Source: Ignavibacteria bacterium UBA6688
GTDB lineage: Bacteria > Bacteroidota > Ignavibacteria > UBA10030
NCBI GenBank assembly: GCA_002454845.1
Contig: DKJQ01000025.1
Coordinates: forward strand, 1 to 5,111
Length of the DNA: 5,111 bases
Reading direction: 5' to 3'
The translations under genes and the position numbers were made by a program. The notes below the pieces were generated by a model. That model saw nothing but the letters and a program-made list of their open reading frames with translations. It ran no database searches and was not told the origin of the DNA. Below, in pieces: positions 1 to 5,111 of the stretch. Positions within the stretch are counted from its first letter, which is position 1, and each line of letters starts with the position of its first letter.

Positions 1-35
1 TTCAGGGTGCCCTCGCCCACGAAGAAATCCCACAA

Positions 36-44
36 AAGAAGGAG
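36..44 (+). promoter_or_regulatory. Shine-Dalgarno site of the GNAT gene
   Basis: A purine-rich run, AAGAAGGAG, ends 9 bases before the ATG at 54, a normal spacing. It decides the start: the reading frame stays open without a stop to the left edge of the window, so a longer protein cannot be excluded by frame alone. The strong site and the fact that GNAT homology begins immediately after this ATG (S-Y-T-V-R) favour it. No promoter is recognisable in bases 1-53. Confidence 0.75.
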
Positions 45-53
45 AACATTTTC

Positions 54-986
54 ATGTCTTACACCGTCCGCCACTATGATTCGGAGGATGAGGAGGATGT
101 CGTCGAGTTATGGAACCTGTGTCTCCCACGCGATGAGATTACCGTCAATACCTTCCGCCGGAAGGTCATTCTCGATCCCAATTTCGACCAGCGCGGTTGC
201 TTTGTCGCCCTCCAAGATAAGAAGCCTATCGGCTTCCTGTTGGGTTTGAGCCGGCGATACCCTTATTTCGACGTCGGGCTCGAACCGGGCCGGGGTTGGA
301 TCACGGTGTTCTTCGTCCATTCGGAGTGGCGACGACAGGATATCGCCACCACGATGGTGCAACACGCCGAGAGCTTCCTTTGCAAGGAAGGGGTCCGTGA
401 AATCCACGTGTCGGATTACACGCCTAACTACTTCATTCCCGGAATCGACCTCGATGCGTATGCGGATGGTCATGCGTTCCTTAAAGCGCGCGGTTATGAG
501 AAGCACCAGAGTGTCTACAGTATGGGACGCCCCTTGATCGATTTCTCCATCCCCGAAGAGATGAACGAACGGTTCCACCAGCTTGGGAAGGCGGGCTTTC
601 GGGTTGAGGTGTTTCGCCCGCACCTCACACTGGGCCTCCTGGAATTTCTCCGGAAGAACTATCCCGGAGACCTTTTTCGCGTCGCCCTGGAACGCCTGAA
701 GGAAGATCCCGAATGCGACGAGATCCTCGTCGCGCTGAAGGAGCACGAAGTCGTCGGCTTCAGTCATTTCATGGATGAACGGTTCGGACCGTTCGGAATT
801 GATGAAGTGTACGCCGGCCGGGGTCTTGGGCCCATGCTGTACTATCATACGGTGGATCAAATGCGCAAGAAGGGGAAGCACAATTTGTGGCTCGCGTGGA
901 CGACCGGACGTGCAAAAGATTTCTACCACAAAGTGGGCCTTAAGGTCCTCCGCAGGCACGAAATCATGAAGAAATCCTTTGATTGA
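54..986 (+). CDS. Tandem-domain GNAT family N-acetyltransferase
   Basis: A soluble, probably cytoplasmic acyltransferase expected to move an acyl group from acyl-CoA to an amine; the substrate is unknown. Its 310 residues hold two GNAT folds, as in mycothiol-synthase-like double GNATs. In the N-terminal half (about 3-165), the strand and CoA-loop region W82-ITVFFVHSEWRRQDIATTM resembles motif A. However, the usual R-x-x-G-x-G/A reads R93-R-Q-D-I-A98, with Asp96 in place of the glycine. A P-N-Y-F-x-P-G-I-D stretch (about 125-133) followed by A-F-L-K-A-R-G-Y closes this half. The C-terminal half (about 185-310) has a better CoA loop, G255-RGLGPML, and a typical end motif, A-K-D-F-Y-H-K-V-G-L. 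The second domain is therefore probably the catalytic one. There is no signal peptide or membrane segment. The gene precedes the secreted hydrolase by 21 bases and is likely co-transcribed. The fold is well supported; the role is not known. Confidence 0.87.
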   Translation: MSYTVRHYDSEDEEDVVELWNLCLPRDEITVNTFRRKVILDPNFDQRGCFVALQDKKPIGFLLGLSRRYPYFDVGLEPGRGWITVFFVHSEWRRQDIATTMVQHAESFLCKEGVREIHVSDYTPNYFIPGIDLDAYADGHAFLKARGYEKHQSVYSMGRPLIDFSIPEEMNERFHQLGKAGFRVEVFRPHLTLGLLEFLRKNYPGDLFRVALERLKEDPECDEILVALKEHEVVGFSHFMDERFGPFGIDEVYAGRGLGPMLYYHTVDQMRKKGKHNLWLAWTTGRAKDFYHKVGLKVLRRHEIMKKSFD

Positions 987-996
987 TACTCCCCCA

Positions 997-1002
997 CAGG
1001 AA
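997..1002 (+). promoter_or_regulatory. Shine-Dalgarno site of the secreted hydrolase gene
   Basis: CAGGAA lies 5 bases before the ATG at 1008, inside the 21-base gap (987-1007) after the GNAT stop codon. The gap is too short to hold a convincing promoter or terminator, and no hairpin is visible in it. This supports read-through transcription from the GNAT gene and the 1008 start, which directly begins a signal peptide. Confidence 0.65.
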
Positions 1003-1007
1003 CCACG

Positions 1008-2795
1008 ATGAAGAACATCTCCATCCTGCTCGCTCTCCTTCTCATTTCGGCTCTTGCCATCGGTCAGACGATTCGTATGGAGGTGGATGCCGCCAGGCCC
1101 GTCAGGCCGATCAATCCGTGGCTCTACGGCATCAACACCGCCAACTGGGACGAATCGCTGTTCCCCGGCCGCTCCGGAGAAATGCTTCTGACCTCCGATC
1201 GGGACGCGATCGCGAAAATCAAGGCTTCCGGGACAACCCTTCTCAAGTACCCCGGCGGGAACCAGGCCGATCGTTATGTCTGGAATTCTCCCGACAATCC
1301 CGCGACCGAGATGGACACCGATGAGTACATCGCCTTCTGCCGGGAAACCGGGGCGGAGCCGTTCATCACCATCAACTTCAACGAATCTCCCGAGCTCGCC
1401 GCCGCCTGGGTTCAATACTGCAATCTCCAACGGCGTTACGGCGTGAAACTCTGGGAGGTGGGAGATGAACAATGGGGATGGTGGGCTAAGGGGCATGCAC
1501 CCCCCGAGGAGTACGCGAAAAAATACATATCGTTTGTGAAAGCGATGAAGGGGGTCGATCCAACGATCAAAGTGGCGACGAACGTGCCGCTCGGTTCACA
1601 CCCGGAAAACTGGACGGAGCGTGTGTTGCGGGCCGCGGGGGAATACGTCGATATGCTCACCTACACCTACTTTCCCCAAAGCGGAGGAAAGGAAAACGAC
1701 GACTCGCTTTTCGCAACCACCAGTGCCTTTCGCGCGTTGCACCGGCAGCTTGTTGATGAGGTCGAACGGGTCGTGGGCCCGGAAAAAGCGAAACAGCTTC
1801 TCACGGTCAACGTGGGGTACAACTCGGTCAACACCGGTCCCGGTCCGCAAACGATACAGCTTGTCAACGCCCTTTGGGTGGCCGATATGCTCGGCACCAT
1901 GGCGGAACTGGGGACCGATATCGGCTGCCTCTGGGCTCTGCATAACCAATATCCCCCGCGCGGCGGGGACTTTGGCTATCTCTCCTCCGATGGACGCAAC
2001 ACTCCGCGGTTCACGTATTTCGTCTTTCCCATGTTCGTCAATCTCTTTGGGAGTGAGGTCCTCCGGGTCTCCGGCGCCGATGGCCCGGTTTCAGTCTACG
2101 CAAGCCGCACCGGGAAAACACTCACACTTGCCCTGATCAACAAACAAAGAAAAGCAACGATCCCAGTTGAAATAGCGTTGAGCCAATTCAACCCGCATCC
2201 AAAGGCTGAAGCCTGGATACTCGATGAGAAACGGCAGAATGAGCGATTGCCCGATCTTTCCGTCCCCGCTGCACAATTTGACGTGAAGGTACCGCCGCAC
2301 GCCTTGATGATGATCCGCCTCCTTGAACGGGACTCCCTCCTTCCCTCCCCCAATCTTGCACGCGGAGCAATTGCCACGGCCTCCTCCTTCAGCCCTTTGA
2401 ATGCCCTGTGGGGACCCGGAACGTTCACTCCGTCATCGGCGATCGATGGCAACAACGACACCCGGTGGCGATCGGGAGTGAAAATGTCGAAGGACGAAGT
2501 GGACCCTGACTGGCTGCAACTCGCATGGAAACAACCGCAGGAGATCGGCTTTATCAGGATGCAATGGGGAGAGAATCACGGGACCGAGTATCAATTACAG
2601 ACTTCACAGGATGGCAAGAATTGGAAAACAATGCGGGAGGTGCGTGAAGGAACCGGAGGCATAGAGGAATTCGAGATCACCCCTCCTGCCAAGGCCCCCT
2701 ATCTTCGGTTCAAGGGGAAGAAAGGGACGACCGGAGCACGGGGAGGTTCCCCCTATGCCATCCGGGAGCTGGAAGTGTTCTCGACACGTCCATGA
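1008..2795 (+). CDS. Secreted GH-A clan (GH51-like) glycoside hydrolase with C-terminal discoidin domain
   Basis: A 595-residue exported protein. Residues 1-19 are a signal peptide: Lys2, a Leu/Ile-rich core and a likely signal peptidase I cut after A17-I-G19, before Q20. Residues about 22-350 look like a (beta/alpha)8 barrel related to alpha-L-arabinofuranosidase-type GH-A proteins: P-W-L-Y-G-I-N, then K80-Y-P-G-G-N-Q-A-D-R-Y-V-W, then G-A-E-P-F-I-T-I-N-F, then W149-EVGDEQW with candidate acid/base Glu154, and late in the barrel C-L-W309-A-L-H-N. About 360-440 is the beta-sandwich usual after such barrels. About 447-593 is an F5/8 type C (CBM32-like) domain starting N449-L-A-R-G and carrying A478-IDGNNDTRW, probably a glycan-binding module. 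Two expected catalytic-site residues differ: Asp153 replaces the Asn before the acid/base, and Gly270 stands where a T-E-Y-N-S nucleophile is expected. Substrate and activity are therefore uncertain. The 3' end overlaps the next gene by 4 bases. Confidence 0.82.
   Translation: MKNISILLALLLISALAIGQTIRMEVDAARPVRPINPWLYGINTANWDESLFPGRSGEMLLTSDRDAIAKIKASGTTLLKYPGGNQADRYVWNSPDNPATEMDTDEYIAFCRETGAEPFITINFNESPELAAAWVQYCNLQRRYGVKLWEVGDEQWGWWAKGHAPPEEYAKKYISFVKAMKGVDPTIKVATNVPLGSHPENWTERVLRAAGEYVDMLTYTYFPQSGGKENDDSLFATTSAFRALHRQLVDEVERVVGPEKAKQLLTVNVGYNSVNTGPGPQTIQLVNALWVADMLGTMAELGTDIGCLWALHNQYPPRGGDFGYLSSDGRNTPRFTYFVFPMFVNLFGSEVLRVSGADGPVSVYASRTGKTLTLALINKQRKATIPVEIALSQFNPHPKAEAWILDEKRQNERLPDLSVPAAQFDVKVPPHALMMIRLLERDSLLPSPNLARGAIATASSFSPLNALWGPGTFTPSSAIDGNNDTRWRSGVKMSKDEVDPDWLQLAWKQPQEIGFIRMQWGENHGTEYQLQTSQDGKNWKTMREVREGTGGIEEFEITPPAKAPYLRFKGKKGTTGARGGSPYAIRELEVFSTRP
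2792..2795 (+). promoter_or_regulatory. ATGA stop/start overlap coupling the hydrolase and acyltransferase genes
   Basis: The hydrolase stop TGA (2793-2795) shares bases with the ATG (2792-2794) of the next gene. No Shine-Dalgarno site sits at normal distance; the nearest purine run, GGAAG at 2771-2775, is 16 bases upstream. Translation of the acyltransferase probably depends on ribosomes ending the hydrolase gene. The start is also supported by family homology, since R-L-S-S-L-D-A-F-R-G-F begins at residue 11. Confidence 0.8.
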
Positions 2796-3892
2796 ATATT
2801 CCATCCTCCATACCCTCTGAGCGGCTCAGTTCGCTCGATGCATTCAGGGGCTTTGCCATCGCCGGCATGCTCCTCGTGAACAATCCTGGGACGTGGGATC
2901 CGGAAGTCGTCCCGCGGATCCTGTTGCACGCCGAATGGCATGGATGCACATTCGCCGATCTCATTTTCCCCTTTTTCCTCTTTGCGGTCGGCATGGCGAT
3001 GCCGTTCAGCGATGCCAAAAAGCGTGAGGCGGGGTACCCGTTCTGGAAGAGCATCCTCGTAGCCGGGCGACGGGCGTTACTTCTGTACCTTCTCGGTGCC
3101 TTTTTGAAATCTGCATCCCTCAATGAACCGGTGCTACACTTCGGTATTCTCCAGCGCATCGGCGTCCTGTACTTTGCCGCGTTCCTGCTCCTGCGTCTCC
3201 GCCAGGGCTGGCAGGCGACTATTGCTGTTGCCATGCTGTTTGTCTGGTGGGGAATTCTGGCATTCGTAACGGGGCCGGGCGTTACACCGGGGTCTTTCGA
3301 GCGGGACATCAACTCGGCGCAGTACCTCGACAGCTTCATACTCGTCCCGGAGGACAAGGAAACCATCATCAGCATGATCCCCGGTCTTTCCACGGTGCTC
3401 TTCGGTGTGCTTGCAGGCCGGTTCCTGATGCGGCAAAACAAGCAGGCGCTGGTGATGAAAACCTTCGCCATGGCCGGCGTGGCCGGGATTGTCCTGGGTC
3501 TTGCCTGGGATACGTTCGTCCCCCTCAATAAGATCCTCTGGACCTCCTCGTTCGCGGTCTATACCGCAGGGTGGGCTTGCGTCGTGTTCCTGCTGTTCTA
3601 CTGGCTGATCGAGGTCCGGCAGCTGCACCGCTTCGGATTCCCGTTCATCGTGTACGGCATGAATGCCATCACGGTGTACGTTGCGACGGGACTCTTTGTC
3701 CGGTGGGTGATGCTCTCGTGGAAAGTTCCATGGAACGATTCTACGACCTCGCTCACGGGCTACTTCTACAAAACATTTTCCACCATCACCGGGCCGATCA
3801 TCGGCTCTCTGCTGTATTCCACCATGATCATTCTGGTCGGGTGGATCCTCTGTTACTGGATGTACCGACGGAAGCTCTTTCTGAAGGTTTGA
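2792..3892 (+). CDS. HGSNAT/DUF5009-type transmembrane acyltransferase
   Basis: An integral inner-membrane protein of 366 residues, related to heparan-alpha-glucosaminide N-acetyltransferase and bacterial NagX-like proteins (COG4299/DUF5009). The animal enzyme passes acetyl from cytosolic acetyl-CoA through an active-site histidine to terminal glucosamine on the far side of the membrane; the bacterial acceptor is generally unknown. Family signatures appear in order: R11-LSSLDAFRGF; the histidine block H46-AEWHGCTFADLIFPFFLF, where His46 aligns with the proposed acetyl-carrying His; H116-FGILQRIGVLYF; P197-GLSTVLFGVLAGRFL; P244-LNKILWTSSFAVYTAG; and Y288-GMNAITVY. About ten membrane segments are visible near 16-33, 53-72, 86-106, 114-134, 141-160, 196-213, 222-240, 251-273, 282-305 and 334-357. 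Length is normal for the bacterial family and no key motif is missing. It is translationally coupled to the secreted hydrolase and followed after one base by NamZ, so an amino-sugar or cell-wall glycan acceptor is a reasonable inference. Confidence 0.88.
   Translation: MNIPSSIPSERLSSLDAFRGFAIAGMLLVNNPGTWDPEVVPRILLHAEWHGCTFADLIFPFFLFAVGMAMPFSDAKKREAGYPFWKSILVAGRRALLLYLLGAFLKSASLNEPVLHFGILQRIGVLYFAAFLLLRLRQGWQATIAVAMLFVWWGILAFVTGPGVTPGSFERDINSAQYLDSFILVPEDKETIISMIPGLSTVLFGVLAGRFLMRQNKQALVMKTFAMAGVAGIVLGLAWDTFVPLNKILWTSSFAVYTAGWACVVFLLFYWLIEVRQLHRFGFPFIVYGMNAITVYVATGLFVRWVMLSWKVPWNDSTTSLTGYFYKTFSTITGPIIGSLLYSTMIILVGWILCYWMYRRKLFLKV
3883..3888 (+). promoter_or_regulatory. Shine-Dalgarno site of namZ inside the end of the acyltransferase gene
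   Basis: GAAGGT lies 5 bases before the ATG at 3894, within the last codons of the acyltransferase. In the namZ frame a TGA at 3882-3884 overlaps this site, and the three codons between it and the ATG (AGG, TTT, GAC) are not start codons. The start at 3894 is therefore the most upstream one possible. Confidence 0.75.
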
Positions 3893-3893
3893 C

Positions 3894-5111
3894 ATGAACG
3901 AAACAGCGATATCGGAACAAACGACTCTTGTGCGGACCGGCGCGGATCGACTTCTTTCGGACGCCCCGGAACTCATCCGGAATAAACGCATCGGCATTCT
4001 TACCAATCATACGGGGCGCTTGTCCGACGGCCGCCCCCTGATCGACGTTGTGGCGGAATCGGGACTCTGCACGATCAAAGCTCTGTACGGTCCGGAACAT
4101 GGGATCGCCGGCGACACGCCGGATGGAAAGGTGGTCGACCATATCGCCCATCCCGACCTGGGCATCCCGATCTATTCTCTTTACGGGAAGATCCACAAGC
4201 CGACCCGTGAAATGCTCGAGGGAATCGACTTACTGGTATGCGACATCCAGGATGTCGGGGCTCGATTTTACACCTTCATTTCCACGATAGCCCTGACGAT
4301 GGAGGCAGCAGCAGAACAGGGGATCCCGTTCGTGATCCTTGATCGCCCCAACCCCATTCGCGGCCTCCACTTCGACGGACCTGTCCGAGCACGGTCGCTG
4401 AAATCATTCGTGGGGTGGATGCCCATTCCGGTGACCCATGGGATGACGATCGGGGAGTTGGCCCGGCTCTGGAATGAGGAGGGATGGCTCGCAGACTATT
4501 CGCTAGGCCACACTGCAAACCTGAAGGCGAATCTGGAGATTGTTCCTGTCGACGGATGGCGCCGGTCCATGTGGTTTGATGAGACCGGACTCCCGTGGGT
4601 CGCCCCTTCCCCTAACATGCAGTCTCTGGAAACCGCTGTCATCTATCCCGGACTCTGTTTTGTTGAGGGGACATCCCTTTCCGAGGGGCGTGGGACGTTA
4701 GCCCCGTTTCAGCTTATTGGGGCACCGTGGGTTGACCCGGAGAAGGTCCTCAAGGAGTTGAGTGGATGCTACACGGCCGGCGTGACCTTCAGCGCCGAGC
4801 GGTTTGTCCCCCGGGACATTCCGGGGATGGCAAGCCAGCCCAAATATGAAAACCAGGAATGTCGTGGGATTCGCATTACCACAGTCGACCGGAATGAGAT
4901 CCGACCTGTCTGCCTCGGAATTGCCCTGCTCGCCGCCTTCAAGCGGGCTCACCCCAGGGAAACGGAGTTTCGCCACCGTCGGTTCGACATCCTGACGGGA
5001 TCTTCGTTGATCCGTCAATTGCTCGATCGCAACGCGGCTCCGGAGGAGATCTGCAATTCATGGAAACCGGACCTGGAACGCTTCGGATCCATCCGGTCCA
5101 AATACCTTTTA
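3894..5111 (+). CDS. namZ: NamZ-family (DUF1343, GH171) exo-beta-N-acetylmuramidase, 3' end cut by window
   Basis: Members of this family remove terminal N-acetylmuramic acid from the non-reducing end of peptidoglycan fragments, in cell-wall turnover and recycling. The 406 residues seen run without a stop to the last base of the window. Family proteins commonly end in a Y-L-L-Y-like tail and this one stops at K-Y-L-L406, so only one or a few codons are missing. Signatures in order: G34-ILTNHTG (Rossmann-like N-terminal domain); A63-LYGPEHG, whose Glu68 lies in the motif proposed to be catalytic; V115-CDIQDVGARFYTFIST; L149-DRPNPIRG; and P238-SPNMQSLETAVIYPG leading to E258-GTSLSEGRGT and L274-IGAPW. 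All conserved blocks are intact. The N-terminus is polar (M-N-E-T-A-I-S-E-Q) and has no signal peptide or lipobox, unlike the secreted Bacillus enzyme, so a cytoplasmic location is predicted. It follows the acyltransferase by one base and is surely in the same transcript. Confidence 0.93.
   Translation, partial: MNETAISEQTTLVRTGADRLLSDAPELIRNKRIGILTNHTGRLSDGRPLIDVVAESGLCTIKALYGPEHGIAGDTPDGKVVDHIAHPDLGIPIYSLYGKIHKPTREMLEGIDLLVCDIQDVGARFYTFISTIALTMEAAAEQGIPFVILDRPNPIRGLHFDGPVRARSLKSFVGWMPIPVTHGMTIGELARLWNEEGWLADYSLGHTANLKANLEIVPVDGWRRSMWFDETGLPWVAPSPNMQSLETAVIYPGLCFVEGTSLSEGRGTLAPFQLIGAPWVDPEKVLKELSGCYTAGVTFSAERFVPRDIPGMASQPKYENQECRGIRITTVDRNEIRPVCLGIALLAAFKRAHPRETEFRHRRFDILTGSSLIRQLLDRNAAPEEICNSWKPDLERFGSIRSKYLL

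Noticed and set aside
2..79. Possible tail of an upstream gene in frame 2, ending at TGA 77-79
   Set aside because: It would overlap the GNAT gene by 26 bases and run through its ribosome binding site, and the translation is an unremarkable Arg/Pro/His-rich stretch. Too little sequence to support it.
7..249. 80-codon plus-strand open frame overlapping the GNAT start
   Set aside because: It has Ser/Arg-rich low-information content, lies inside the better supported GNAT gene and has no ribosome binding site of its own.
375..389. Small inverted repeat TTCCTT-TGC-AAGGAA
   Set aside because: It is within the GNAT coding sequence, is short and lacks a T-tract; it is likely to occur by chance.
108..1496. 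Long open frame on the minus strand (462 codons) across the GNAT and hydrolase genes
   Set aside because: It lies antisense to two well-supported genes, spans the intergenic gap, shows no recognisable family motif and is a typical by-product of GC-rich codon use.
1954..1968. Perfect GC-rich hairpin, 6-base stem CCCCGC/GCGGGG with 3-base loop
   Set aside because: It is inside the hydrolase coding region, encodes P-R-G-G residues and has no T-run after it, so it is not a terminator.
3134..4006. Minus-strand open frames opposite the acyltransferase and the start of namZ (also 2710-3528)
   Set aside because: The translations are Arg/Pro/His/Gly-rich with no domain features, whereas the plus strand carries a membrane protein with all family motifs.
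1..5111. Searched for CRISPR arrays, tRNA or rRNA genes, insertion sequence ends, riboswitches and direct repeats
   Set aside because: None was seen. The window is nearly fully coding, the only non-coding stretches being bases 1-53, 987-1007 and 3893.

Overview
The window is a compact, single-direction stretch of four plus-strand genes, almost all of it coding. It looks like part of one operon. In order it holds a double-domain GNAT acetyltransferase (54-986), a secreted clan GH-A-like glycoside hydrolase with a C-terminal discoidin (F5/8 type C) domain (1008-2795), a polytopic membrane acyltransferase of the HGSNAT/DUF5009 type (2792-3892), and a NamZ-type (DUF1343) exo-N-acetylmuramidase (3894 to the right edge, probably missing only its last codon or two). 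The gaps are 21 bases, a 4-base ATGA overlap and 1 base. No terminator, internal promoter, RNA gene, mobile element or repeat array can be supported.

The organism is a GC-rich bacterium. The protein families (NamZ, DUF5009 acyltransferase, discoidin-bearing hydrolase) and the signal peptide ending in A-I-G before a glutamine fit the Bacteroidota/Ignavibacteria (FCB) group. This is a tentative inference; nothing here fixes a genus.

The shared theme appears to be amino sugars and N-acylation. NamZ removes terminal N-acetylmuramic acid from peptidoglycan fragments. HGSNAT-type proteins carry acetyl groups from cytosolic acetyl-CoA across a membrane to terminal glucosamine. The GNAT is a soluble acyl-CoA-dependent acyltransferase. 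The secreted hydrolase presumably binds or cuts a glycan outside the cytoplasm. A working model is cell-wall or amino-sugar glycan salvage, with recycling and transport genes predicted beyond the right edge.

The strongest lead is in the hydrolase. The motif that should read G-N-E (acid/base) reads G-D-E, and the place where the nucleophile glutamate is expected holds glycine (G270). That could mean a dead enzyme used as a lectin, or a substrate-assisted N-acetylhexosaminidase mechanism built on a GH-A barrel. The second reading would suit the amino-sugar setting. A second point is that NamZ here has no signal peptide, and an in-frame stop just upstream rules out a longer start.
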